Origin: Apodemus sylvaticus
Lineage: Eukaryota > Chordata > Mammalia > Rodentia > Muridae
Assembly (NCBI RefSeq): GCF_947179515.1
Contig: NC_067481.1
Span: 27,022,586-27,086,585, forward strand
Reading direction: 5' to 3'
DNA: 64,000 nucleotides
Shown one piece after another: positions 24,901-35,120 of the stretch. Numbering within the stretch: the stretch's first letter is position 1; each line of letters begins with the position of its first letter. Below the pieces are notes generated by a model that worked only from the letters and a program-made list of their open reading frames with translations, did no database searches and was not told where the DNA came from. Made by a program: the position numbers and the translations under genes.

Positions 24901-27374
24901 GTGGAGGCCAGAGGTCAGCACTGGGGTCTTCCTTTTGAGATGGAGATTTTTATTTTTCTTTCTTTCTCTCCTTTTTTTTTTCTTTTGTTTTTGTATTTTG
25001 GATTGGGTTTTTTCTGAGACAGGGTTTCTCTGTATAGCCCTGGCTGTCCTGGAGCTCACTCTGTAGACAAGGCTGGCCTCGAACTCAGAAATCCACCTGC
25101 CTCTGCCTCCCAGAGTGCTGGGATTAAAGGTGTGCGCCACCACTGCCTGGCTCTTTCTCTCCTTTTTAAGATGTATTTATATGGCCGGGCAGTGGTGGCG
25201 CACGCCTGTAATCCCAGCACTTGGGAGGCAGAGGCAGGCGGATTTCTGAGTTCGAGGCCAGCCTGGTCTACAGAGTGAGTTCCAGGACAGCCAGGACTAC
25301 ACAGTGAAACCCTGACTCAAAAAACCAAAAAAAAAAAAAAAAAAAAAAAAAAGATGTATTTATATATTTTATGTATATGAGTACACTGTAGCTGTCTTCA
25401 GACACACCAGAAGAGGGCATCAGATCCCACTACCCTGTGGTTGCTGGGAATTGAACTCAGGATCTCTGGAAGAGCAGTCAATGGCCTTAACCACTGAGCC
25501 ATCTCTCCAGCCCGAGATGGGGATTCTTTACTGAAGCTGGAGTTGACCACTTTTGCTCGATTGGCTGGCCAGCAAGATCCCAAGATGTACCCGTGCATTC
25601 CCTGGGGCATTGGGGTCATATGTTTCTGCCACGTCCAGCATTAACGTGGGTGCTAGAACTCGCACTTGGATCCTGTGCTTACTTTATAAGCATGCTGCTC
25701 ACCAAACTGTCTGCCAGCTCTTTTGGTTTGTTTTCACACAGGATTTTAATTTTCAGGATAGACTGTCCTGGAACTCCTGATCCGCCTGCCTCTGCCGTTC
25801 TAAAGTTACAGACTTAACATCATTGTGCCCAGTCTTGTTCATGCTAGTTTCTTTTTTTTTTTTTTTTTTTTTTTGGTTCATGCTTTTAAAGAGCAAGTGG
25901 CTGTGGTTACCCAAAAAGTTATTCAGAGTTTTTCTTATTTTTTGTTTGTTGGGGGTTTTTTGGTGGTGTGGGTATTTTTCAAGACAGGGTCTAACTGTAT
26001 AACTGTCCTGGACCTCACTGTTTAGACCAGGCTGGCCTCAAACTCACAGAGATTTACCTACCTCTACCTCCTAAGCCCTGGGATTAAAGTAGTTGCCACT
26101 CTGTTGGGCCTCTCAGTTCTATAAGAGTATGAAATGTAGCTGGGCGGTGGTGGCCCACACCTTTAATCCCAGCACTTGGGAGGCAGAGGCAGGCGGAGTT
26201 CGAGGCCAGCCTGGTCTACAGAGTGAGTTCCAGGACAGCCAGGGATATACAGAGAAACCCTGTCTTGAAAACAAAAACAAAAACCCAAAAAACAACAAAA
26301 GTGTGAAATGTAATGGGAAAAGCAGAGTCTTCACAGCGTCCCTTGATCAAGAGCCAAATGAGAGTGAACGCCAAAAACCCACTTCATTTTCTTTTTTCTT
26401 GTCTTGTCTTTTCTTTCTTTCTTTTTAAAGATTTATTTATTTATTTATTCATTGTATGTGAGTACATCATAGCTATCCTCAGACACACCAGAAGAGAGCA
26501 TCAGATCCCACTACCCTGTGGTTGCTGGGAATTGGACTCGGGACCTCTGGAAGAGCAGTCAATGGCCTTAACCACTGAGCCATCACTCTAGCCTGAGATG
26601 GGGATTCTTTACTGAAGCTGGAGTTGACCACTTTTGCTCGATTGGCTGGCCAGCTTGGATACCCGGAGTCAGGGTCCTGGACCTAGAGTTACAGACAGCT
26701 ATGAAATGTGCGTGTTCTGGACATACACCCAGGTCCTCTAGAAGAACAGACAGTGCTCTTAATACAGAGCATTTCTCAGCCCCAAGGAGGATATTTTCAT
26801 TTCATATTTTTATTTGTTTATTTGAGACAGGATTTTACTATATAGACCTGGCTAGTCTTAAACTCACAGTAATCCTTGCCTTTGCGTCCTTAGGTATGGG
26901 ATTAAAGGTCTATGCCAAAATGCTTATCTTTATTTTTACTTTTAAATTTTTGTTAAAGAAAAAACAAACAAAAATTTTTTAAATTGTTTATTTTATGTAG
27001 ACAAGTAGCTGAAGACACTGTAGCTGACTTCAGACACACCAGAAGAGGGCACCAGATATCATTATAGATCCAATGTGGTTGCTAGGAATTAAACTCAGGA
27101 CCTTTGGAAGAACAACCAGTGTTCTTAACTGCTGAGCCATCTCTCTGGCCCCCTTTTATTGTTTTTGTTTTGTTTTGTTTTGTTTTGTTTTGTTTTGTTT
27201 TGTTTTGCTTTGTTTTTGAAACAAGGTTTATCCATATAATCCGGGCTGTCCTGGACTCCTGTTGTCTATTTTTTTTTAAACTCCTGTTGTCTATTATTTT
27301 AAAAGTTTGTGTGTGAAACTAAATCTGAATCTTGTGTGAAACTGAATCTGAAGATTGGAATTCTCACTTGTTTG

Positions 27375-27429
<55 letters not shown>

Positions 27430-30400
27430 CTGAGACAGGGTTTCTATGTATTCCCTAGACCAGGTTGGTTTAGATCTGCCAGTCTTTGCCTCCTGAGTAC
27501 TGCAATTAAAGTAGAATGCCACCAGTACCCAGCCAAGAATATTTACTCTTTAGTTGGTATTAAGATTAGGAAATAAAAGAGGGACCTGTGCCTCATGTTT
27601 CTGACTGCTCTGTTTAATTTCCAGGGGAGTAATGGAGAAGTCCTTCCTGGAGTATTATGACTTCTATGAGGTGGCCTGCAAAGATCGCCTGCATCTTCAA
27701 GGCCAGACTATGCAGGTAATACAGTCTCTTGTTGCTAATTCTAAGCCCCACACAGGTTACATCTACATCTCATAAAATGTCACAATTGAAAAAAATCCTT
27801 TGTCATGTGAGGCCAGGGAGAAGACTGACTTGCTTAAGAACATGAAGAGATGGTTTCTAGTCATACTTAGAGTCAAGTAGGAATGATCTGTTCTAAAATG
27901 TACATTATAAGCCTTTCCTTTCTAGGGAAGCTCTTTAAACTCTTCAGAACATTGTCCCTAAGGGCTTACAGAGAAAAGTGACTTAGTGTAGCAATAGTAT
28001 TCAGTATGATGTTGATTCCTGCATTAGAGGTAGTAACTAGTTCATTCTCTACTGAGGAAGTGTGTTCTGGCTTCATATAAGAAAGAATAGAGGCTGGAGA
28101 GATGGTTCAGTTATTAAGAGCACTGACTGCTCTTCCAGAGGTCCTGAGTTCAATTCCCAGCAACCACATGGTGGCTCACAACCATCTATAATGTGGTCTG
28201 ATGCTCTCTTCTGCTACGTGTGAGGAGAGCAATGGTGGTGTACTCATATGCATAAAATAAATAAATCTTGAAACAAAGAAAAGGTTATGGAGCTGGGAGA
28301 TGGCTTAGCAGTTTAGAGCACTGTATGTTCTTCCAGAGGACTTGGGCTCAATTCCCAGCACCCACATGGCAACTCACAACTGTCTCAAATCCAGTTTCAT
28401 GGAATCTGACCCCCTCACACATACAGGCAAAACACCAATTATATAAAAATAAATAAAAAAAAAAAGAATAGGCTGTGGCAGCTGATGAGATGGCTTGATG
28501 GGTAAGGCAGTTGCCAAGTAACCTGAGCTTAATCTCTGGAACCCATGAATAGGTGGAACGAGAACTGACTACAAGATAGTCAGTCTTCTGTCCTCTGACA
28601 CCTGTGTGTATGCCATACAATAATAATTACTTGGTGGTGCATGTATGTAATCCTTGTCCTTGAGAGGCTTGAGCAGGAGAATTGCTGTAAGTTAGAGACC
28701 AGCCTAGACTAATAAGACCCTGATGAAATTTCTTTTTTGAAATCAGGTTAAGGAAGGACCTGAGACAGGGTTCCATTGTGTCGCCCTACATGCTCTAGAA
28801 CCTAAAAGTAGACCAGACCAGCCTAGAACTCAGAGATCTACCTTCCTCTGCTTCCCGGGTGCTAGGATTAAGACATGTACCACCACATCCAGCTTAAGAT
28901 GGGCTTGTTCACTTAGGAGGCAGAAGCAGGCAGATCTCTGAGTTCCAGACCAATCTGGAACAGATACAGAGAAACTCTGTCTCAAAACAACAACAACAGT
29001 AATAATAATTTTTAAAAAGGTTTATTTTAACAAAGAAAGACTTACTGACCAAGTCATAGATAGATTTACCAGCTTGATAAGAAGCCGAGAACATCGGTCT
29101 GTTGGATGACTTGCTTAGAAATGGGATAACTTGTCTGGGTGTGGCTACCTGAAATCCCAGTTACTAGAGAGACATGCAGGAGCATGCAGGGTTTAAGGCT
29201 GCCTTGGTGGTTGAGTAAGAACTTTTCTTCAGCCAGGCAGTGGTGGCGCACACCTGTAATCCCAGCACTCTTGGAGGCAGAGGCAGGTGGATTTCTGAGT
29301 TCAAGAGCAGCCTGGTCTACAGAGTGAGTTCCAGGACAGCCAGGGCTATACAGAGAAACCCTGTCTCTACAAAACCAAATCCAAAAAAAAAAAGAAAAGA
29401 AAAAGAACTTTTCTTCAAATGAAGAAAGAACTGATGATTTTAGCTTAGTGATAGAATAAGTTGTCTGGAATGAAGAAAACTGAGGATTCAAAATTTGTAA
29501 TTCCTTAAAGAGAAACGGGGTGACTTAGGCAGTTGACTAATCTCTCATGGCTTTTCAAAGCTCTTCTTGAGCTGTATGCATTTATACAACACTCTTAGAG
29601 TGGTTTGTTTTCTGGAAGCTTCTCTGTCCACTTACCTGCCTTGAGGACAAAGGAGGACAGGGCAGGCTAAGGATGAACTTGGAGGGTCCATTAGAGGAAG
29701 CCGGCCCCATCTGTTCTCTCGTGGAACGCAGTAGCTGTTCAGTGAGAGAAGAGGTGGGAGGGGCAGGTTCTGGTAGAGGAGAAGGAGAAAAGGGAGCCAA
29801 GGGGAAGGGACATTGAAAAACTGATAATCTCAAAATAAAGATACAGTCTAGCCTGAAGAACTGTAACCTTCATGAATGAAAAGGATGGATAGTTGTCACA
29901 ATGCCCATGGCTGACATCTGCTCATAGCAGCTGTAGTTCATGAGAGTGGACTTGCAGCCACAGAAGGAAAGAGTGGAAGGGGCTTTTGTGAGAAGTGAAC
30001 AGAGGGAGATAGTGTAAGTCATGGTTTGTTTTGTTTTGTTTTTGTCTGTGTGTTATTGTCATGCAAAGAAAGGGCCCATTTGTTTGAACCCTGGCCATGT
30101 GAATTTGCTGCCATTAAATTTCTATATTATATCCTCTGTCTGTCTGTCTCCCTCTCTCACTCACTCCCACAGGGTTTTCCTGTGTAGCCCTGGCTGTCCT
30201 GAAACTAGCTCTGGAGACCAATCAGGCTGGCCTCTAACTCAGAGATCCACCTGCCTCTGGGATGAACAGTGAGTGCCACCACTACAGGCTGCCTCTTTTA
30301 AAGACAGGGTTTACTGTGTAACCCTGGCTGGCCTGGAGCTCATTCCTATATATTATTTTTAAAACTCAAGTTTTTATTTGTTTGTTTGTTTTTTGGAATT

Positions 30401-30446
30401 GCCATTTTCTTAGTTTTATTGCTGTGAAGAGACACCATGACCATAG

Positions 30447-30478
<32 letters not shown>

Positions 30479-32177
30479 GGATTTTCGAGACAGGGTTTCT
30501 CTGTGTAGCCCTGGATGTTCTAGAACTCACTCTGTAGACCAGGCTGGCCTCAAACTCAGAAATCTGAGTTTCTGCCTCTGCCTCCCAAGTGCTAGGATTA
30601 AAGACGTGTGCCACCTGCCTCACTGACCATAGCCATTCATTCATTCATTCATTCATTTATTTGTTATTTTTATACACAATATTTCATAGAAATTCTTATA
30701 AAGGAAAACACTTAATGGGTCTGGATTACAGTTTTTAATCTGTTAATCATGGTGGGAAGCATGGTAGTGTCCAGGTAGACATGATGCAGGAGAAGGAGCT
30801 GAGAGTTGTACATCCTGGTCCACAAGCAGCAGCAGGGGACTGCTATGCTGGGTGTGGCATGTGCACAGTGCATCCCAAAGCTTGCCTTTGGTTGGCTTTT
30901 TAAAAGTATACTCCATTTCAGCTATAGGTATAATGATACTTTGATGACAGATCTACAAAATTTTATGTTTTATATATTTATACAAAATGCTTAGTGATCT
31001 TTGGCGAGGTGTGGTGGCAGATATCTAATCCTAGCAGTGGGAGGTAAGGGCAGACCCAAAGGCCAGTGTGGTTGACAAAGCAAGCTCCAAGCCAGCCACA
31101 GCCACAGTGAGACAGACCCTATATCCAAAAAACAAGCTTTAGTGGTCTTTGATCTAGAAGGACACAATTGGGTGAAGGCTAGGCAGCTCTGGAGCATTGC
31201 CCAGAAACCTGGATAGCAATGTTGTATTGGGTCTCTGGGAAAAGAACACCGGTGCTCATTGGGAAATCAGCACTCCCGACTTTTAGATCTGTGTGACCTT
31301 AGAAAAGCAGAATATCAGCCGGGCAGTGGGGGTGCATGCACCTGTAATCCCAACACTTGGGAGGCGGAAGCAGGCCGATTTCTGAGTTCAAGGTTAGCCT
31401 GGTCTACAGAGTGAGTTCCAGGACAACCAGGGATACACAGAGAAACCCTGTCTCAAAAAAAAAAAGTATCCTTTCTGAAGACAGAATATGGAGGGAGATT
31501 GTAGGTTGAAAACACAGGCAGGCCCTCTGGGGCCAGAGAGATGACTCAGCAGTTAAAAGCACTGACCGCCTGATACAGCAACTGTCTGTAACTCCAGTTC
31601 CTGGGGATCTGAAGCTATCTTCTGGCTCCCATGGGCACTGCTCCACATGAGCTACCTGTGCATACATATATGTACATAATACGTGTAAGCAATATACTCA
31701 CATTAAATCTCAAAAAAATTAAAAAGAAAGCATAGGCTCATCTAATGATAATGGTCTCCCTTGATAGTTCATTGAATTTCCTCATATTCTCTTTTGCATA
31801 TTGGCTTCTTTTTAGAGTGAAAACCTATTTTAGTGTTAACCCAAGCTAGACCTATTTGGGGCAGTAATACACTATTTTATTTGGAACCATTTGGACCACC
31901 TGTGCTTCCTGTGTCCCAGAAGGCAATTGCGTTTCAGAGCTGAACTAGAGCAACAGACTTAAATCTTAAATCTTCTTATGTGTTTTTGTGTTTTTTTCTT
32001 CCACAGGACCCTTTTGGAGAGAAGCGGGGCCACTTTGACTACCAGTCCCTCTTGATGCGCCTCGGACTGATTCGACAGAAAGTTCTGGAAAGGCTCCATA
32101 ATGAGAATGCTGAAATGGACTCTGATAGTAGCTCCTCTGGGACAGAGACAGACCTGCACGGGAGCCTGAGGGTCTAG
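15266..32177 (+). CDS. Ube2z: Ubiquitin-conjugating enzyme E2 Z (USE1), 7 exons
   Basis: Coding exons are 15266-15591, 17485-17557, 19363-19550, 22053-22164, 24154-24266, 27625-27715 and 32007-32177, all GT-AG and in frame, giving 357 residues (human 354; the excess lies in the Ala/Thr/Gly-rich N-terminus). Residues 1-100 are low-complexity and rich in Ala/Gly/Pro. The UBC fold follows from [20 protein letters not shown] (about 106) to the [12 protein letters not shown] region. The catalytic cysteine is Cys191 in [10 protein letters not shown] (codon 19534-19536), followed by [11 protein letters not shown]. The C-terminus is acidic/Ser-rich ([13 protein letters not shown]). The protein takes ubiquitin or FAT10 specifically from the E1 enzyme UBA6 (family knowledge). 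The start is chosen by match to the family N-terminus MAESPTEEA; an open frame continues upstream without ATG. Confidence 0.97.
18885..18922. repeat. (CA)n microsatellite
   Basis: About 19 uninterrupted CA units in Ube2z intron 2. Confidence 0.98.
20377..20434. repeat. Polypyrimidine (CTCTC/CCT)n tract
   Basis: Interrupted CTCTCC and CCCTCT repeats in Ube2z intron 3. Confidence 0.9.
21132..21412 (+). mobile_element. Degenerate B1 fragments
   Basis: Two weak plus B1-like pieces at about 21132-21245 and 21316-21412. They keep CAGCTTGGTCTA and GAGGCAGAGACAGGAGGATT. Confidence 0.5.
22343..22520 (+). mobile_element. Old B1 SINE
   Basis: Head AGCTGGGCATGGTG, body diverged, tail of A/G-rich repeats. 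Ube2z intron 4. Confidence 0.7.
22628..22843 (-). mobile_element. B3 SINE
   Basis: Minus B3 with AGAAGAGGACATCAGGTCCC and GGTTCTGAGAATCAAACCC. Confidence 0.75.
23081..23290 (-). mobile_element. B3 SINE
   Basis: T run at 23078-23092, CATGGAAGCCAGAAGAGGG block, diverged head ending near 23290. Confidence 0.7.
24388..24556 (-). mobile_element. B1 SINE with internal 21-bp duplication
   Basis: Minus B1 in Ube2z intron 5. The section TTCACAGAAATCCAGATGC occurs at 24466-24484 and again at 24487-24505. Confidence 0.85.
24582..24712 (-). mobile_element. B1 SINE
   Basis: Minus B1 without a clear T-run tail, ending in CATCACTGCCTGGCC. An 18-bp direct repeat (24557-24574 and 24763-24780) flanks it together with a further 50 bp. 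Confidence 0.8.
24955..25152 (-). mobile_element. B1 SINE
   Basis: Full-length minus B1 with a long T-rich tail. It lies 30 bp from an oppositely oriented B1. Confidence 0.95.
25161..25515 (-). mobile_element. B2 SINE split by a B1
   Basis: Minus B2 whose AT-rich tail is interrupted at 25183-25350. The head GAGCCATCTCTCCAGCCC ends at 25515. The body has atypical CACTACCCTGTGG and CAATGGCCTTAACC, shared with the copy at 26420-26597. Confidence 0.9.
25183..25350 (+). mobile_element. B1 SINE nested in B2
   Basis: Full plus B1 with a long A tail. It is flanked by a perfect 15-bp duplication, AAGATGTATTTATAT, at 25168-25182 and 25351-25365. Confidence 0.97.
25360..25573 (+). repeat. Local duplication, copy A (pair 26441-26654)
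   Basis: Most of a B2 plus about 60 bp of single-copy-type DNA (GAGATGGGGATTCTTTACTG onward to GGCTGGCCAGC) recurs 1,081 bp downstream without indels over the part compared. Confidence 0.9.
25957..26108 (-). mobile_element. B1 SINE
   Basis: Minus B1, moderately diverged, in Ube2z intron 5. A T run at 25850-25874 precedes it by 80 bp. Confidence 0.8.
26138..26300 (+). mobile_element. B1 SINE
   Basis: Plus B1 lacking a few central bases. Tail of CAAAAA units. Flanked by TGAAATGTA on both sides. Confidence 0.9.
26441..26654 (+). repeat. Local duplication, copy B
   Basis: Second copy of 25360-25573. It contains the minus B2 (26420-26597) and the following 60 bp. Confidence 0.9.
26808..27151 (-). 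mobile_element. B1-related and B2 SINEs
   Basis: An old minus B1 (26808-26922) is followed by a minus B2 (26975-27151) ending in GAGCCATCTCTCTGGCCCC. Confidence 0.75.
27161..27217. repeat. (GTTTT)n repeat
   Basis: About ten GTTTT units, the remnant tail of a minus SINE fragment that continues to about 27262. Confidence 0.9.
27378..27428. repeat. (TG)n microsatellite
   Basis: About 25 TG units, followed by a truncated minus B1 to about 27533, close to Ube2z exon 6. Confidence 0.97.
28091..28625 (+). mobile_element. B2 followed by two B3-type SINEs
   Basis: Plus B2 at 28091-28271, plus B3 at 28287-28462 and a weaker plus B3 at 28477-28625. Each starts with a GAGATGGxT head. Ube2z intron 6. 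Confidence 0.8.
28633..29000. mobile_element. Three B1-related pieces in mixed orientation
   Basis: Plus fragment 28633-28735, minus copy 28760-28895, plus fragment 28898-29000. Confidence 0.6.
29232..29402 (+). mobile_element. B1 SINE with intact target duplication
   Basis: Full plus B1 flanked by the perfect 15-bp repeat AAGAACTTTTCTTCA at 29217-29231 and 29403-29417. Confidence 0.97.
30168..30292 (-). mobile_element. B1 SINE, partial
   Basis: Minus B1 with a small internal duplication and loss near the head. Confidence 0.75.
30452..30625 (-). mobile_element. B1 SINE
   Basis: T run at 30452-30478, full minus B1, head slightly shortened. TGACCATAGC flanks both ends. A (TTCA)n run follows at about 30635-30656. 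Confidence 0.92.
31005..31722 (+). mobile_element. Old B1, B1 and B3 SINEs
   Basis: Diverged B1 at 31005-31130, clear B1 at 31319-31466, and B3 at 31529-31722, all plus, in Ube2z intron 6. Confidence 0.75.
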
Positions 32178-33930
32178 ACCCTGTTCCCCTGCCCCTCCCC
32201 CAACTCGAGAGTCCCAGCAGAGCCCCTCCCCTCACCCCAGGGATGGAGAGGCACTGTGCATCTCCCTTCAAAAGTGTTGGCATCCGCAAGATGGCAAGAA
32301 GCAAGCAAACTAATCCCAGGGTGTGGGAGTGGGGCTGTTCCCAATCTGACCTCCTTGGTGCTGGAGCACCTAGGGCTATAGTCAATCCTGGATCAGGGCC
32401 AGGGTACTTTTGGGAGAGTACCTGGAGTGATGGCCTCTGGCAAAGCTAAACAACCAACACACCTCTCTGCAGGGCCAGCTGATTAGGGATAGGAGAAGAC
32501 AGAAAACAAGATCCCAAGAGGGAGCATGCCCGCGTGGTTTATAGGGATATCTGGGAGTTTGGGTGGGGGTGCTGTCCACGACACTTAAGCAGTCTGGTTG
32601 GTTATCTGTTTGTCTTCAGTCTTGAAGCAGGGCTTCCCAACACCCTTTTCCTCCCCTCCCCTACTTCCCATGGGCCAGCATAACTTTGTCTTTCCTAATT
32701 TATATAGTCACTGTTCTAGACAGACCAAAGACAAGGAACAGTGCTGGAGTCTGGGCTGCTGATCAGTAAGCTTTACCTAGCACCTGAGCACCTTCTCCCT
32801 CCCACCACTTCCTCCACATTTTAGGTTACAGGTAGAAGGTAAGCCAGCTGGGACTGAGCCCAGGTCTCTGTGAAGCCTGCATGGGCGTCAGGAAGCTGCT
32901 CACTGTGTCCCCACAATCACTGATTTGAAAGGTTCCCAGCACAGGCAGCTGCAGCGTGTATGGGATTTGAGCCACTACATAAAATAGTCTCTTACAGATT
33001 GTCCTGAATAGTAGTCAATGAGGGTGTTTTTCTTGGGGTGGAGCACGAGAAGACTGTTAGTCCCTATTTTGTTTGGCTGTTATGTCTGTAGTCCCCGTCC
33101 TCCCTTCTGCCCTACCCCCATTCCCTGGGGATTTGTGAGCTTGGACAGTCAATGGCCCGAGGAGATTGTGCCTGGGACTCTGGAGACTCCTCCCCTTATC
33201 TTTCCCTCTTTTGTCACTGGCGCTGTTCCTTTCTTTGAATTTAGCTACAGTGATTCTTCAGCTGGTTGAGTAAGAAGTACGTTTTTCAGTGGCTCGGGGT
33301 CAGAGGAACCCATCCTTCCCAGTTTGATACAGTTCACACTTTTCAGGTTTGCTGTTCTGGCTCCCAGTGGGTGGTTAGTGATCCCCATGATGCAGGCCTT
33401 CTGGTCAGTGTCCAGCCCTGAGGAATGGAGACCCTCCTGCCCTGCCCGCTGCTATAAAGGTCTCTGCCTTGTGGATCATGGGACTCCCTTGGAGAGAGAG
33501 GGAGAAGATACGGCACAAAGAGGAACCTCTTGGGAGGGCAGAAAGCAGAGAACTGGATAGGGACAGGTCACTTGGGGGAGCAGTTCTGTTTGGGCTACAT
33601 GGATATGTGGAGGTTTGAAAAGGGACCTTGCTTCCAGTTTCCCTCTTCCATTCCCAGAACTAGTCCAGGGCTGAGGATGCCTTTGGTCTGTGGGTCCAGT
33701 GTTGTCTGTCATCCATTAAGTGTTCCCACTTTCAAGTGACAATCTTCTCCTTGGCCCTGCCTTGGGGCAGAGCATGTCTGGCATAGCAGCCTGACTTTTA
33801 TGCCCTAATTTTAAGTTGAGGAAATATATGCACAGGAGTCAAAGAGATGTCTTTATATCTGACTGTACATAAATGAAGTTTTCTTTTTTTTTTTCCTTTT
33901 TGGTGCAATAAAGTTTGTTTTGGCAGAAGG
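32178..33930 (+). other. Ube2z: 3' UTR of Ube2z
   Basis: The final exon runs on after the stop with no repeats of note. It ends at AATAAA (33907-33912) followed by a GT-rich stretch. A second plus-strand AATAAA at 35020-35025 could serve a longer form. Open frames inside are accidental. Confidence 0.75.
33907..33912 (+). terminator. Ube2z: Poly(A) signal of Ube2z
   Basis: Canonical AATAAA followed by a GTTTGTTTTGG downstream element. Confidence 0.8.
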
Positions 33931-35045
33931 AGGAAGTGCCTGTGGGTGTGGGAGGGTTTGTGTAAAGAAAACATGGACAGTCACCTGTGCCACACTGTCA
34001 GGAAGGAGGGCCAGCCTGAGTTTTCTGGAAGCATCTGTGGAAAGAACCACTTGGGTGGGTTTCCTCCCATTTGAAAGTGGAAGGCTATGTCCTCAGCAGT
34101 CAATGACGGGAACAACCAATCCTAAATGGATTCAAAAGTAGCTTTCAGGCCTGGGAGTGAGCATGTCCTGTGAGGGCGGACTGGACTGGAGTAAAGATGG
34201 GCCCAGGCTACAGGATGCCAGTGTGGAGAAGCCACTGTATTTCAGTGTCCAGATACTGACCCAGCACTAATACCTGACAGCTTGCAAGACCGGGTTGCAA
34301 ACTCAAGCCTCTTTTCCATTACCATCTCATTCACATGCTGTGAGAGAATTTTGCTTTCTAACAGGTGTTTCCTCTTGATTGATCATGAGTGCAGAAAGAA
34401 CCAGTGCATGTTACGTTCTGCGAGCCTGTACTGTAGGTGCAGTGATAACGGTAACTGGCTAACAGCCTGGCTTTAGCTTTGGCACTGCCTCTGGCATTGA
34501 CTCCCCTTTCAGTCAGATAACTGCTTAACTGAAGGGCAGTGTATATAAAAACAGGGTAGGTACTCACCAATTCTCCACCTGAGTCTACAGGACCCGGTCA
34601 GGTACCAGTAAGGGATTTGGACAAATTGTTCAGTTGCAGTGGGACTACTTCAGTTAGGTGCACTGCTTGCTTTTCTCTACCACTAGACTAAAGTTTCCTT
34701 CACACGATTTGGCTCTACAGAAGACTGCAAGACAAGTCACAGTGACTTACTGTGAGAGCCAAAGTCTGCTAGGGAGAAAAGGAATGAGGAAGAGGTTTGA
34801 ATTGGTGAAATGGTAATTTGTTTTGCTGCTATATTATGGCTAACCACAAGACACTCCATCTTGGCCCAGCCCTAGGTCTGTAGGTGATCTGTGCAAGTCG
34901 TTCTATGTGCTTGCCGCTATTGCTGTCCCTGTTACTCGGGTTATCCTCACTGCATGAAGGAGGTTTCCTCCAAGACGGATGAAACGTGAAGGCACTTCTG
35001 AAAAATACTGGGGGAAAAAAATAAAATCTTGGAATGAACTTTTTT
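33931..35045. other. Intergenic gap between convergent Ube2z and Snf8
   Basis: About 1.1 kb, free of obvious SINEs. A plus-strand AATAAA at 35020-35025 lies just before the Snf8 poly(A) site. No gene-like signal was seen. Confidence 0.55.
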
Positions 35046-35065
35046 TATAAACAAAATTGTCCAGG

Positions 35066-35071
35066 TTTATT
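35066..35071 (-). terminator. Snf8: Poly(A) signal of Snf8
   Basis: Minus AATAAA about 50 bases after the Snf8 stop codon. The expected cleavage site is near 35045-35050. Confidence 0.85.
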
Positions 35072-35120
35072 CACAGACAGGACGCCTCTGGCTTGCTGCT
35101 GTGTACCCCTACACACTCAG

